DNA of 58,851 bases from Streptomyces sp. NRRL S-337 (GTDB lineage: Bacteria > Actinomycetota > Actinomycetes > Streptomycetales > Streptomycetaceae), in contig NZ_JOIX01000043.1 in the NCBI RefSeq assembly GCF_000720175.1, positions 1 through 58,851 of the forward strand, read 5' to 3'. Positions 1 through 7,604 of this stretch are shown piece by piece. Position numbers and translations under genes: made by a program. The notes beneath the pieces were generated by a model. That model was not told the DNA's origin and made no database searches. It saw only the letters and a program-made list of their open reading frames with translations. Positions within the stretch are counted from its first letter, which is position 1; each line of letters opens with the position of its first letter.

Positions 1-113
1 AACATATCTGGCGTTGACTTTTGGCACGCTGTTGAGTTCTCAAGGAACGGACGCTTCCTTTGTGCCTGTTTCACCAGGCTCTCCGGGCGCTTCCCTTCGA
101 TCTTGCGTTTCCG
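1..113 (-). promoter_or_regulatory. rRNA operon leader; 16S gene lies beyond the left edge
   Basis: Read on the minus strand, this is the stretch that precedes the 16S gene in Streptomyces rRNA operons. It includes GAGAACTCAACAGCGTGCC (positions 41 down to 23) and then a short run ending in CAGATATGTT at the edge. That box is conserved upstream of actinobacterial 16S genes and is associated with antitermination and processing of the transcript. No rRNA gene sequence itself is inside the window. Transcription therefore runs leftwards out of the window, away from dps. Confidence 0.85.
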
Positions 114-345
114 ACTCTATCAGATCCTTGCGGCTCCGATTTTCGCCGGTGCGTTTCGGCCTTTCGGCTTCTTCGCGGCTCCAACCTTACCAGATCCGTT
201 TCCGTCTCCGGCGCCCTGTTGGAGCGGGCTCGGCCGTTCGGCTTTCGCTTTTCGACCTTTCCGACTGTACCAGATTAAATTTCGCTTCCGTTTCCGGTCG
301 AATTCGATTCTGATTCCCTGTCGGGGTCACTACTTTAGCGAAATT
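105..345 (-). promoter_or_regulatory. Tandem promoters of the rRNA operon
   Basis: On the minus strand three near-identical blocks of the form ATCTGrTAnrGTyGGA occur with candidate -10 hexamers TACAGT (269-264), TAAGGT (189-184) and TAGAGT (119-114), 80 and 70 bases apart. A fourth candidate, TAAAGT, lies at 337-332. Streptomyces rrn operons are known to have up to four tandem promoters, several with poor -35 boxes, which fits. The purine-rich linkers between the blocks are also related to one another, so the array probably grew by duplication. Confidence 0.75.
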
Positions 346-980
346 CCTCGGTGACTCATAATCGAGTCCCGATGCCAAATTCGGGCATGCCGAAGCTGTT
401 CCCCGTAAGGGGCCGTGCAGTAGTGGCGTGCCGCGAAGCGGCGAGATGGCTGCCGTGGGACCTGTCGGCTCCGCGGCAACTCGAAGAACTTACACGATCC
501 TGTGGGTGCGGCACGACTTGGGGGCACGTCCGCGGTGGTGAGAGCCATCCCGGGCCCGCTAGGTTGCCCGGCCCAACCGGTCGCTGGGGCACCCACAGGC
601 AGGCGCATTCCGACGAGATGATCTGCCCGGGTCAGCACACTCGCTGTGGGAGGCCGCCGGCGAGGGGTCGTGAGGGGACGCCGCCGCTCCCTCACGACCT
701 ACCTGGCCTGCCCGGGCACCTTGACGACTACGTCTGCCTCAGCGCGCCGCAACCGTGCCTGGCAATCACCGAGATCGAGACCGGGGGTGCCAGCCTGGAG
801 CGTCGACGTGGACTCGACAGCCGGCTGGGCGAGCGCCATGACGCTCCGCCAGAATCAGTGTCGAACGAGCGGCAAGATGTTCCCCAGCCGCCCCTCACGA
901 AGTCGTGGTATGGCGCTCCTCACCCGCGTTCCGCTGCGCGAAGCCGCAGGTGAGACACGTGGCGCGAGCCAGCGACACGC

Positions 981-1140
981 TCCACGTGGTGGACTTTGGA
1001 GACCAGGTCGAGCACACCCGGCCGCGCCGGGCGAATCCGGACGAACCCGCAGGTCAGCGCTGCTTCCGTGCCCGCTCCAAAATCACCACACACTCCACAT
1101 GATGCGTCATCGGAAAGAGGTCGGCCTGAGCCGATCTGCG
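981..1140. repeat. Left copy of a degenerate direct repeat (partner 38059-38217)
   Basis: This segment aligns almost without gaps to 38059-38217. Both contain, in the same orientation, about 75 bases of non-coding flank (shared AGGTCGAGCACA and CCGCAGGTCAG) followed by the last codons of the RNA methyltransferase gene. The two copies are clearly related but diverged, so the duplication is old. It brackets the whole accessory region. Confidence 0.75.
1054..1140 (-). pseudogene. 3'-terminal relic of a TRAM-domain RNA methyltransferase gene
   Basis: The minus strand encodes a tail containing DLFPMTHHVECVVILE followed by six residues and a TGA stop. This block of 16 residues is identical to the C-terminus of the intact methyltransferase at 38131-39459, and both end at the same distance after it. 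The Glu in HHVEC is a conserved residue of the RumA/TrmA family. Upstream of about 1140 the resemblance fades, and no start, TRAM or SAM domain is present. The fragment therefore cannot be functional. Synonymous changes between the copies suggest it was once coding and has drifted. Confidence 0.8.
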
Positions 1141-1460
1141 AAAAGACCAGGTCAGCGCCCATATTTTGGCGCGTTGTCCCGTGTTCGGGTGCCAGGAGCG
1201 TCAAACGAGCGTCAGGACGACATCCCTCCCTCGTCTTCGGGCGGAACTGCCCGGGCCGGCCGGGTGCGCAGATCCTCAACCGGACCCTTCGGCAAGGACA
1301 TCGACCAGGCGCGGCTGGACCGCGTGGCAGGGTCGGTATCACCTCGTCCACGTGGGTCTCGCTGTCGGCGCCCCGGGCTCGTGATCGGTGCAGCCTGCCG
1401 CTCATACGCTTGCGGCGCGCGAACGACGGGCGGGCGGTTCGAAGCGCGATGAGGAGGCGC

Positions 1461-2042
1461 TCAGGCACGGACACGGACCAAGGGCGTATCGACCAGGTGT
1501 TCGGCGAGGAACCACGCCTGGAGTTCGCCGGTCCGGATCACCTGGGAGACCAGTAGGTCGTTGGTGCCGTCGTCGCCCAGCTCGGCGGTGCGGGTGGCCG
1601 CGTCATGGGCCTCCGTCAGGATGGCCTCGTGGGCCTCCAGCAGTCGCGAGAGCATCGCCGGGACCTCCTCCACACCGTCCGGAGGGCGCGGGATCGACGT
1701 GATCTGGGCGACGTGCCGGGGATCGCCCACAGCGACACCGCCCAGGGTCTGGACCCGTTCGGCGAGGGCGTCGACGAGTTCCAGCTGTTCCCCCGCGTGC
1801 TTGTCCAGCACCAGGTGGAGCTGGTAGAAGGTCGCCCCGCGCATCAGCCAGTGGTGCTTCTTGTAGAGGCCGTAAAGGATCTGGGTGTCCGCGAGGACCT
1901 TGTTGAGGCGCTGGCAGGAGTACATGCGCGTCTCGTAGGACAGGCCGAGGGGGAACTGCTTCACGGTCCCGAAGTCCTGGATGATCTCGCCCTTCTGGTG
2001 CAGCCACGGCTGGCTGCCGACGTGCTGGGATTTGATGGTCAT
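1461..2042 (-). CDS. dps: Dps-family DNA-binding ferritin-like protein
   Basis: Predicted 193-residue Dps protein, a dodecameric cytoplasmic ferritin that oxidises and stores iron and protects DNA under oxidative or starvation stress. The ferroxidase motifs are visible: HHW at residues 63-65, then His76, Asp80 and a HAGE segment at 82-85, in the four-helix core. The start is an ATG preceded by AGGAGG at good spacing. It is divergent from the LtrA-like gene, sharing a 226-base intergenic region. It is the first intact gene after the rRNA operon. I see nothing unusual in the protein; the length is typical of streptomycete Dps. Confidence 0.92.
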   Translation of the reverse strand: MTIKSQHVGSQPWLHQKGEIIQDFGTVKQFPLGLSYETRMYSCQRLNKVLADTQILYGLYKKHHWLMRGATFYQLHLVLDKHAGEQLELVDALAERVQTLGGVAVGDPRHVAQITSIPRPPDGVEEVPAMLSRLLEAHEAILTEAHDAATRTAELGDDGTNDLLVSQVIRTGELQAWFLAEHLVDTPLVRVRA

Positions 2043-2268
2043 GTTCCGCCTCCTGCTGTCTGGCTGTGGACACGAGTGACGCTAGGTGCCGACACGGTGG
2101 GTGTGTTGCCCGGAAGCGCACATGCACGTGCTCGGGAGCGCACGGAACGAGCCGTGCGCGCCCTGGTTCACTCTCGGGCAAGCCCCCGTGCGCCGGCGGG
2201 CACGGCCCAGGTCCTCGTCCCGCCTAACGTCGCTGACGACGTGGGCCGGGGGGACGACGAGGAGAGGC

Positions 2269-3480
2269 ATGATGCCGAGCGAGCAGCGGAGGGTGGATCG
2301 CGCTCCGGGAGCCTCTGTGCTGAGCCTGCGGGGGCGGGACCCGAGGGAGGCGCACAGAACCGCCACGACGCTGGAGTGCTTTTTCGACCTGTGCTTCGTC
2401 ATCGCGGTCGCGCAGGCGTCCGCGTGTCTGAGCACGGCGGTGACGAGCGGGCACTGGCTCACCGGTGCCCTGCGCTTCGCGCTGGTCTTCTTCACGATCT
2501 GGTGGGCCTGGATGAACTGCACCTGGTTCGCATCCGCCTATGACCCTGACGACGTCCCCTACCGGTTGACGGTGCTGGTCCAGATCGCGGGCTCCCTCAT
2601 TCTCGCCGCCGGTGTCCCCAGCGCGTTCGAGGACGGCGATCTGCGCGTCGTCACGTTCGGATACGTCGTCCTGCGTACGACGCTGGCCACGCTGTGGCTG
2701 CGTGTCGCACGCTCGGATCCCGGTCGGCGGCGGACCGCGCTCCGCTTCGCCGCGGGAGTGACGGTTTGTCAGGTCGGCTGGGTCGGGGTGCTTCCCCTCC
2801 CGGCCCTGGCGCGCCTGCCGGCCATCATCGCGTTGATCACTGCCGAGGTCTGCGTTCCGGTGTGGGCGCAGTCCGCCGGAATGACCCCGTGGCATCCGCA
2901 CCACATCGCCGAGCGGTACGGGCTGTTCGTCCTCATCGTGCTGGGTGAGTCCGTCGCGGCCGCCGCGGCGGCGGTCCGCGGTGCCCTGAACCGGGACCAT
3001 GGCACCGCGGCCCTGTACCTGCTGGCGGCGGGTGGCCTGCTTCTCGTCTTCGCCCTGTGGTGGCTGTACTTCGCCCGGCCGGCCCACACCCTGCTCGCCA
3101 CCTCGCACCAGGCCCATCGCAGGAGGTTCACCTGGGCGTACGGCCACTACCTGATCTTCGCCTCGGCAGCCGCCGAGGGAGCCGGTCTGGCGGCGTACGC
3201 CCAGCTGATCACAGGGCGCACCGGTGCCCCGCCGTTGTCGGCGGGTGGCGCGGTCACGGTGCCGGCGGCGGTCTTCCTCGTCACCGTATGGGCCGTGCAT
3301 GTCCGGCCGCACCGGCGGAGCCGGGTCGAACAGCTTGCCTTTCCCGCGGCGGCGGTGGCCGTCCTGACGGCCACTCATTCGCCGGCGCCGGCCCTTCTCG
3401 CCGCTGTGGCCGCGGCGGTCCTGGTCGTCGTGGTCACGCTGGTCGACCGGGCCGAGCGGGTACGGCGAGAGGAGCCGTGA
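2269..3480 (+). CDS. Low temperature requirement A (LtrA) family membrane protein
   Basis: About 403 residues with many hydrophobic helices. The family signature is seen in FFDLCFVIAVAQ near the N-terminus and HPHHIAERYGLFVLIVLGES in the middle, both hallmarks of LtrA (PF06772). The function of the family is not established; Listeria LtrA mutants fail to grow in the cold. ATG at 2269 or 2272 follows GGAGAGG, so the longer frame opening at 2086 is not needed. It ends just before a hairpin shared with the convergent hydrolase gene. The only neighbour link is the divergent promoter region with dps. Confidence 0.88.
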   Translation: MMPSEQRRVDRAPGASVLSLRGRDPREAHRTATTLECFFDLCFVIAVAQASACLSTAVTSGHWLTGALRFALVFFTIWWAWMNCTWFASAYDPDDVPYRLTVLVQIAGSLILAAGVPSAFEDGDLRVVTFGYVVLRTTLATLWLRVARSDPGRRRTALRFAAGVTVCQVGWVGVLPLPALARLPAIIALITAEVCVPVWAQSAGMTPWHPHHIAERYGLFVLIVLGESVAAAAAAVRGALNRDHGTAALYLLAAGGLLLVFALWWLYFARPAHTLLATSHQAHRRRFTWAYGHYLIFASAAAEGAGLAAYAQLITGRTGAPPLSAGGAVTVPAAVFLVTVWAVHVRPHRRSRVEQLAFPAAAVAVLTATHSPAPALLAAVAAAVLVVVVTLVDRAERVRREEP

Positions 3481-3485
3481 GACGG

Positions 3486-3528
3486 AAGGGGGTGCCGCCC
3501 GGAGTACTTCTCCGTGCGGCACCCCTTT
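3486..3528. terminator. Bidirectional terminator hairpin
   Basis: AAGGGGGTGCCGC and its near-perfect complement GCGGCACCCCTTT flank a loop between the stop codons of the convergent LtrA-like and alpha/beta-hydrolase genes. It is suited to end transcripts from both sides. Confidence 0.75.
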
Positions 3529-3535
3529 CCCCTGG

Positions 3536-4255
3536 TCAGCTCGTGGCGCGCACCGCCTCGCGGATCAGGTCGGCGACCTGCTTCGGCTGGGAGACGGCGA
3601 CCGCGTGCGAGGCGCCCTCGATCTCGACGACGGTCGCCCCCGCGCGCTTCGCGCCGAAGCGCTCCACCTCGGGGTTGATCGCGTTGTCGGCGCCCGCGAT
3701 CAGTGCCCAGGACGGCTTGGCCTTCCAGGCGGCCGCGGGGGCCGTCTCCTCGAAGGCGGCGGCGGCCAGCGGGCGCTGCGCCACGGCCAGGACCGTGGTG
3801 ACATCTTCGGGGACGTCCGCGGCGAAGACCGAGGGGAAGGCGTCCGCGGCGATGGTGACCTCGACGGCCGGGTCGCCGTCCGCGACGGGGTACGTCCACT
3901 GCTTGAGGTTGCTCACCAGCGGGGAGAGCGGGAAGCGGCCCTGCAGCTCGCCGAGGCTCTCGCCCTCTTCGAGGACGTAGGCGGCCACGTAGACCAGCCC
4001 GACGACGTTCTCCGTGGTGCCGGCGACGGTGATCAGCGCACCCCCGTAGGAGTGGCCGACCAGCACGACGGGGCCGTCGATCTGGGCGGCCACGGAGGCG
4101 ATGTACGCGGCGTCCGAGGCCAGGCCGCGCAGCGGGTTCGGCGGGGCGATGACCGGGATGTCGTGGCGCTGGAGCTCCTCGATGACGCCGGACCAGCTGG
4201 CCGCGTCGGCGAAGGCGCCGTGGACGAGGACGACGGTGGGAGTGGTGGTGCTCAT
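3536..4255 (-). CDS. Alpha/beta hydrolase (EstE/YdeN-like)
   Basis: A 239-residue cytoplasmic alpha/beta hydrolase. The oxyanion segment VHGAF (residues 11-15), the nucleophile elbow GHSYGG with Ser69, and a C-terminal ASHAV with the presumed catalytic His217 are all present, so it should be active. Close relatives are annotated as hydrolases of unknown substrate, often next to AraC regulators. It sits 21 bases downstream of the esterase at 4277-5269 on the same strand and is probably co-transcribed with it. A paralogue at 13105-13869 has lost the nucleophile. Confidence 0.88.
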   Translation of the reverse strand: MSTTTPTVVLVHGAFADAASWSGVIEELQRHDIPVIAPPNPLRGLASDAAYIASVAAQIDGPVVLVGHSYGGALITVAGTTENVVGLVYVAAYVLEEGESLGELQGRFPLSPLVSNLKQWTYPVADGDPAVEVTIAADAFPSVFAADVPEDVTTVLAVAQRPLAAAAFEETAPAAAWKAKPSWALIAGADNAINPEVERFGAKRAGATVVEIEGASHAVAVSQPKQVADLIREAVRATS

Positions 4256-4276
4256 GTCTGCTGGATCTCCTCGCGG

Positions 4277-5269
4277 TCAGGCGGTGTGCAGAGCGGCGCG
4301 CAGGGTGCCGGCGGCCATCGTGATGGCGGCCCGGGCGGCGTGGGTCCCGCACAGGTCGTTGAGCATCACGAAGTCGTGGATGATGCCCTGGAAGCGCACG
4401 GCGGTGACGGGGACGCCGGCCTCGCGGAGCTTGCCCGCGTACGCCTCGCCCTCGTCGCGCAGGACGTCGGCCTCGCCGGTGATGACCAGGGCCGGGGGCA
4501 GGCCGGTGAGCTGCTCGGTGGTGGCGCGCAGCGGGGAGGCGGTGATCTGGGCGCGCTCGGTCTCGTCGGTCGTGTACTGGTCCCAGAACCACTGCATGCC
4601 GTCGCGGCGCAGGAAGTAGCCGGTTGCGAACTGGTGGTAGGACGGCGTGTCGAAGTTCGCGTCCGTCACCGGGTAGAACAGCACCTGCTGCACCAGGGGG
4701 ACATCGCCGCGCTCCTTGGCCATCAGGGTGAGGGCGGCGCTCATGTTGCCGCCGACGGAGTCCCCGGCCACGGCCAGCCGCGTGCCGTCCAGGCCCTTGG
4801 CGGCGCCCTCCTCCACGACCCACCGTGCGACCGCGTAGTTCTGCTCGATGGCGACCGGGTAGCGGTGCTCGGGCGAGAGGTCGTACTCGGGGAAGACCAC
4901 CGCGGCGTCCGCGCCGACGGCGAGTTCGCGCACCAGGCGGTCGTGGGTGTGGGCGTTGCCGAACACCCAGCCGGCGCCGTGGATGTAGAGGATCACCGGG
5001 AGAGTGCCGGTGACGCCGGCGGGCTTGACGATGCGGGCCCGGACACTGCCCGTGGGGCCGCCGGGGACGGTGATCCACTCCTCGTCGATCGCCGGCTTGT
5101 CGATGTCGCCGGACTGCACCTCGTCGACGGCCTTGCGCCCTTCCGCCGGAGGCAGGTCGAAGAGGTAGGGCGGGTTGGCGGTCGCCTCCGCGAAGGCGGC
5201 TGCCGCGGGTTCCAGTACCGGCTGAACCGGCTCGACGGTGTGGGACATGTGCCTCTCCCGATGTTCCAA
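4277..5269 (-). CDS. Alpha/beta hydrolase, hormone-sensitive-lipase (HSL) type esterase
   Basis: A 330-residue carboxylesterase of the HSL family (alpha/beta hydrolase fold 3). Visible features are the oxyanion motif HGAGW (90-94), the nucleophile elbow GDSVGG with Ser164, a DEGEAY segment carrying the acid, and a late IIHDF carrying the histidine. The first G of the usual HGGG is kept but the third position is W. It is the first gene of a two-gene unit with the hydrolase at 3536-4255 and is divergent from the amidohydrolase. The intergenic region carries three copies of the GTGCACTG-type motif. A paralogue lies at 26634-27611. Confidence 0.9.
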   Translation of the reverse strand: MEHRERHMSHTVEPVQPVLEPAAAAFAEATANPPYLFDLPPAEGRKAVDEVQSGDIDKPAIDEEWITVPGGPTGSVRARIVKPAGVTGTLPVILYIHGAGWVFGNAHTHDRLVRELAVGADAAVVFPEYDLSPEHRYPVAIEQNYAVARWVVEEGAAKGLDGTRLAVAGDSVGGNMSAALTLMAKERGDVPLVQQVLFYPVTDANFDTPSYHQFATGYFLRRDGMQWFWDQYTTDETERAQITASPLRATTEQLTGLPPALVITGEADVLRDEGEAYAGKLREAGVPVTAVRFQGIIHDFVMLNDLCGTHAARAAITMAAGTLRAALHTA

Positions 5270-5611
5270 GGGACTGTTTCGTGTGGTGCGCCGGTCACGC
5301 TAGGGAGCGTTGCCGGGGCGGGATTCTCCGTGCGCGCACCACCGCTGTTCCGCCAGCGCACTGCGGACTTCCGGCCGCCTTGCGAGCTCGTGGGGGCCTG
5401 GGCGACGCAGTGCACTGTGGGACCAAGTCCGGTGCACTGCGGAGACATTGCCGCAGATCGGCCGTGCCTATCGTGAGGGCGAAAGCGAGACCGCGGCCCC
5501 TTGCCGGGTCTGCCCTCCATCCCACTGTCGCGGCCCGTATCCCGGACTTCTCCCTGGCGCGCCGCGAGTGGACGGAACCGAACTCCCCTGTCCCGGAAAG
5601 GACTTCAAGAG
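5270..5611. promoter_or_regulatory. Divergent promoter region with repeated GTGCACTG-type sites
   Basis: This 342-base region separates the esterase (minus) from the amidohydrolase (plus). Three direct copies of a 12-mer occur: GCGCACTGCGGA at 5356, GTGCACTGTGGG at 5410 and GTGCACTGCGGA at 5432. The last two also form an inverted repeat, CGCAGTGCAC (5406-5415) with GTGCACTGCG (5432-5441). Candidate -10 boxes are TATCGT at 5469-5474 for the plus strand and TAGCGT at 5302-5297 for the minus strand. The third site would sit just upstream of the plus promoter, as for an activator. No regulator is proven; AraC proteins in the window are the obvious candidates. Confidence 0.55.
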
Positions 5612-7501
5612 ATGTCGACAATGCCGGTCGGCGGGCTCGTTCCGCATGCCGCCGACGATGCCGCAGACCTCGTCGTCCGCAACGCGAAGATCCACACAGG
5701 CGACCCGAGACGCCCGCAGGCCGAGGCGCTCGCCGTCCGGGACGGTGTCATCACCGTCATCGGGGACGACAAGGACGTCGCCGAGTACGTCGGTGGCGGC
5801 ACGAAGGTGGTCGATGCCCTCGGGCGACGGATCGTACCGGGCCTCAACGACGCCCATCTGCACGTGATCCGCGGGGGCCTGAACTACGTGCTGGAGCTGC
5901 GCTGGGACGGGGTGCGCAGCCTGCGGCAGGGGCTGGCGATGCTGCGTGAGCAGGCCGCGCGCACTCCGAAGGGCCAGTGGGTGCGGGTGGTGGGCGGCTG
6001 GTCCGCGGAGCAGTTCGCCGAGCGCCGGCTGCCGACCGTCGCCGAACTGAACGCGGCCGCCCCGGACACCCCGGTGTTCGTCCTGCACCTGTACCAGTCG
6101 GCCGTGCTGAACCGGGCGGCGCTCAAGGCCGCCGGCTTCACCAGGGACACGCCCGACCCCAAGGGCGGCCAGATCGTGCGCGGCCGGGACGGGGAACCGA
6201 CCGGCATGCTGCTGGCCGCGCCCAGCGCCCTCATCCTCTACTCGACCCTCGCCAAGGCGCCTGTGCTGGAGGGAGAGGACAAGAAGACCTCCACCCGCCA
6301 TTTCCTGCGCGAGCTGAACAGGTTCGGGCTGACCTCGGCGATCGACGCCGCCGGCGGCTTCCAGAACTTCCCCGACAACTACGCCACCGTCATCGAACTG
6401 GCCAAGGCGGGCCAGTTGTCGATGCGCATCGCCTACCACCTCTTCCCGCAGACCCCGGGGCAGGAGGTCGACGATCTCGCCCGCTGGATCGAGATGGCCC
6501 GCCCGGAGGACGGGGACGCATGGTTGCGCCTCAACGGCGCGGGCGAGAACCTCACCTGGGCCGCCGCGGACTTCGAGAACTTCGCCGAGCCGCGTCCGGA
6601 ACTCGCGCCGGACTACGAGGCCGAGTTCGAGAAGGCCGTACGTCTCCTCATGGAGAACGGGTGGGGGTTCCGGCTGCACGCCACCTACGACGAAACGATC
6701 CGCCGGGACCTCGCGGTGTTCGAGAAACTTGCCGCGGAAGGGCTCTTCCCGGCCGGTAACCGGTGGCTTTTCGACCACGCCGAGACCGTCTCCGCACACA
6801 GCCTCGACCGCGTCGCCGCCCTCGGCGGAGCCATGTCCGTGCAGAACCGGCTGTCCTTCCAGGGCGAGGCGTTCCTGCGGCGCTACGGCCCGGGCAGAGC
6901 CGCGGACGCCCCGCCGATCCGGGCCATGCTGGACCGCGGCCTGACCGTGGCCGCCGGCACCGACGCCACCCGGGTCTCCACCTACAACCCGTGGGTGGCC
7001 CTGCACTGGCTGGTCAGCGGCCGTACCGTCGGTGATCTGGCGCTGCGCCCGCCGGCGAACCGCGTCGACCGGCAGACCGCGCTCGCGCTGTTCACCCGCG
7101 CCGGTGCCGCGCTGACCGGCGAGGAGGAGGTCAAGGGCGTACTGCGGCCCGGATGCTACGCGGACCTGGCGATCCTCTCCGAGGACTACTTCACAGTGCC
7201 CGAGCCGCAGATCCCGCACATCGAGTCGCTGCTGACGGTGACCGGCGGCCGGATCGTCTACGCGGCCGGCACGTACGAGGGGCTCGACGAGGAACTTCCG
7301 CCCGTCAGCCCTGCCTGGAGCCCGGTGGCCCACTTCGGCGGCTACCAGGCGTCCCGCGGGGCGGCCCTGCTCGGCGCGCGCCAGGCGGAGTCGATCGGCC
7401 AGGCCGTCGCCGAGTCGGAGCAGCACCGCCAGTGGCGCATCGCCCGCGGGCTCGTCCCGGAGACCGCGAGCACGCCCTTCGATCCCTGCTTCGACCTCTG
7501 A
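5612..7501 (+). CDS. Amidohydrolase family 3 (YtcJ-like)
   Basis: A 629-residue metal-dependent hydrolase of the amidohydrolase superfamily. The HxH metal motif is in PGLNDAHLHV (His82, His84), and a late AGTDATRVS segment carries the metal-binding Asp. Relatives hydrolyse amides or formamide-like groups, but substrates are mostly unknown. Chosen start: ATG after GGAAAGGA; an in-frame ATG three codons on is an alternative. It is followed by a strong hairpin, so it may be a single-gene transcript with partial read-through to the cysteine hydrolase at 7605. Its promoter region carries the repeated GTGCACTG-type sites. Confidence 0.9.
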   Translation: MSTMPVGGLVPHAADDAADLVVRNAKIHTGDPRRPQAEALAVRDGVITVIGDDKDVAEYVGGGTKVVDALGRRIVPGLNDAHLHVIRGGLNYVLELRWDGVRSLRQGLAMLREQAARTPKGQWVRVVGGWSAEQFAERRLPTVAELNAAAPDTPVFVLHLYQSAVLNRAALKAAGFTRDTPDPKGGQIVRGRDGEPTGMLLAAPSALILYSTLAKAPVLEGEDKKTSTRHFLRELNRFGLTSAIDAAGGFQNFPDNYATVIELAKAGQLSMRIAYHLFPQTPGQEVDDLARWIEMARPEDGDAWLRLNGAGENLTWAAADFENFAEPRPELAPDYEAEFEKAVRLLMENGWGFRLHATYDETIRRDLAVFEKLAAEGLFPAGNRWLFDHAETVSAHSLDRVAALGGAMSVQNRLSFQGEAFLRRYGPGRAADAPPIRAMLDRGLTVAAGTDATRVSTYNPWVALHWLVSGRTVGDLALRPPANRVDRQTALALFTRAGAALTGEEEVKGVLRPGCYADLAILSEDYFTVPEPQIPHIESLLTVTGGRIVYAAGTYEGLDEELPPVSPAWSPVAHFGGYQASRGAALLGARQAESIGQAVAESEQHRQWRIARGLVPETASTPFDPCFDL

Positions 7502-7504
7502 ACT

Positions 7505-7542
7505 CCCGGCATGGGCCGGATCTTGAGCCGGCCCCTGCCGGG
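7505..7542. terminator. Hairpin after the amidohydrolase gene
   Basis: CCCGGCAtGGGCCGG and CCGGCCCcTGCCGGG pair across a short loop directly after the stop codon. No U-tract follows, as is usual in Streptomyces. It may terminate or attenuate before the gene at 7605. Confidence 0.7.
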
Positions 7543-7604
7543 CCAACCCACCACACTCCGTCCGCACACGGACGGCTCTGCCGTAACGAGAAAGGCTCAC
7601 CCCC

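Larger units (their letters stand above)
346..1460. other. Gene-poor stretch between rRNA promoters and dps
   Basis: No reading frame here looks like a real gene; the long frames lack family resemblance and a ribosome binding site. What can be seen is the relic of an RNA methyltransferase tail (1054-1140), a copy of AAGCCGCAGGTGAGAC at 941-956, and two degenerate copies of a word like GTCAAACGAGCGTCAGGACG near 860 and 1200. The last two words recur near 37.66 and 37.94 kb, on the other side of the accessory region. The rest (346-850 and 1230-1460) shows nothing I recognise. Confidence 0.6.

Noticed and set aside
1425..1460. GGTTCGAAGC, resembling a tRNA T-loop
   Set aside because: No acceptor stem, anticodon arm or D-loop could be fitted around it.
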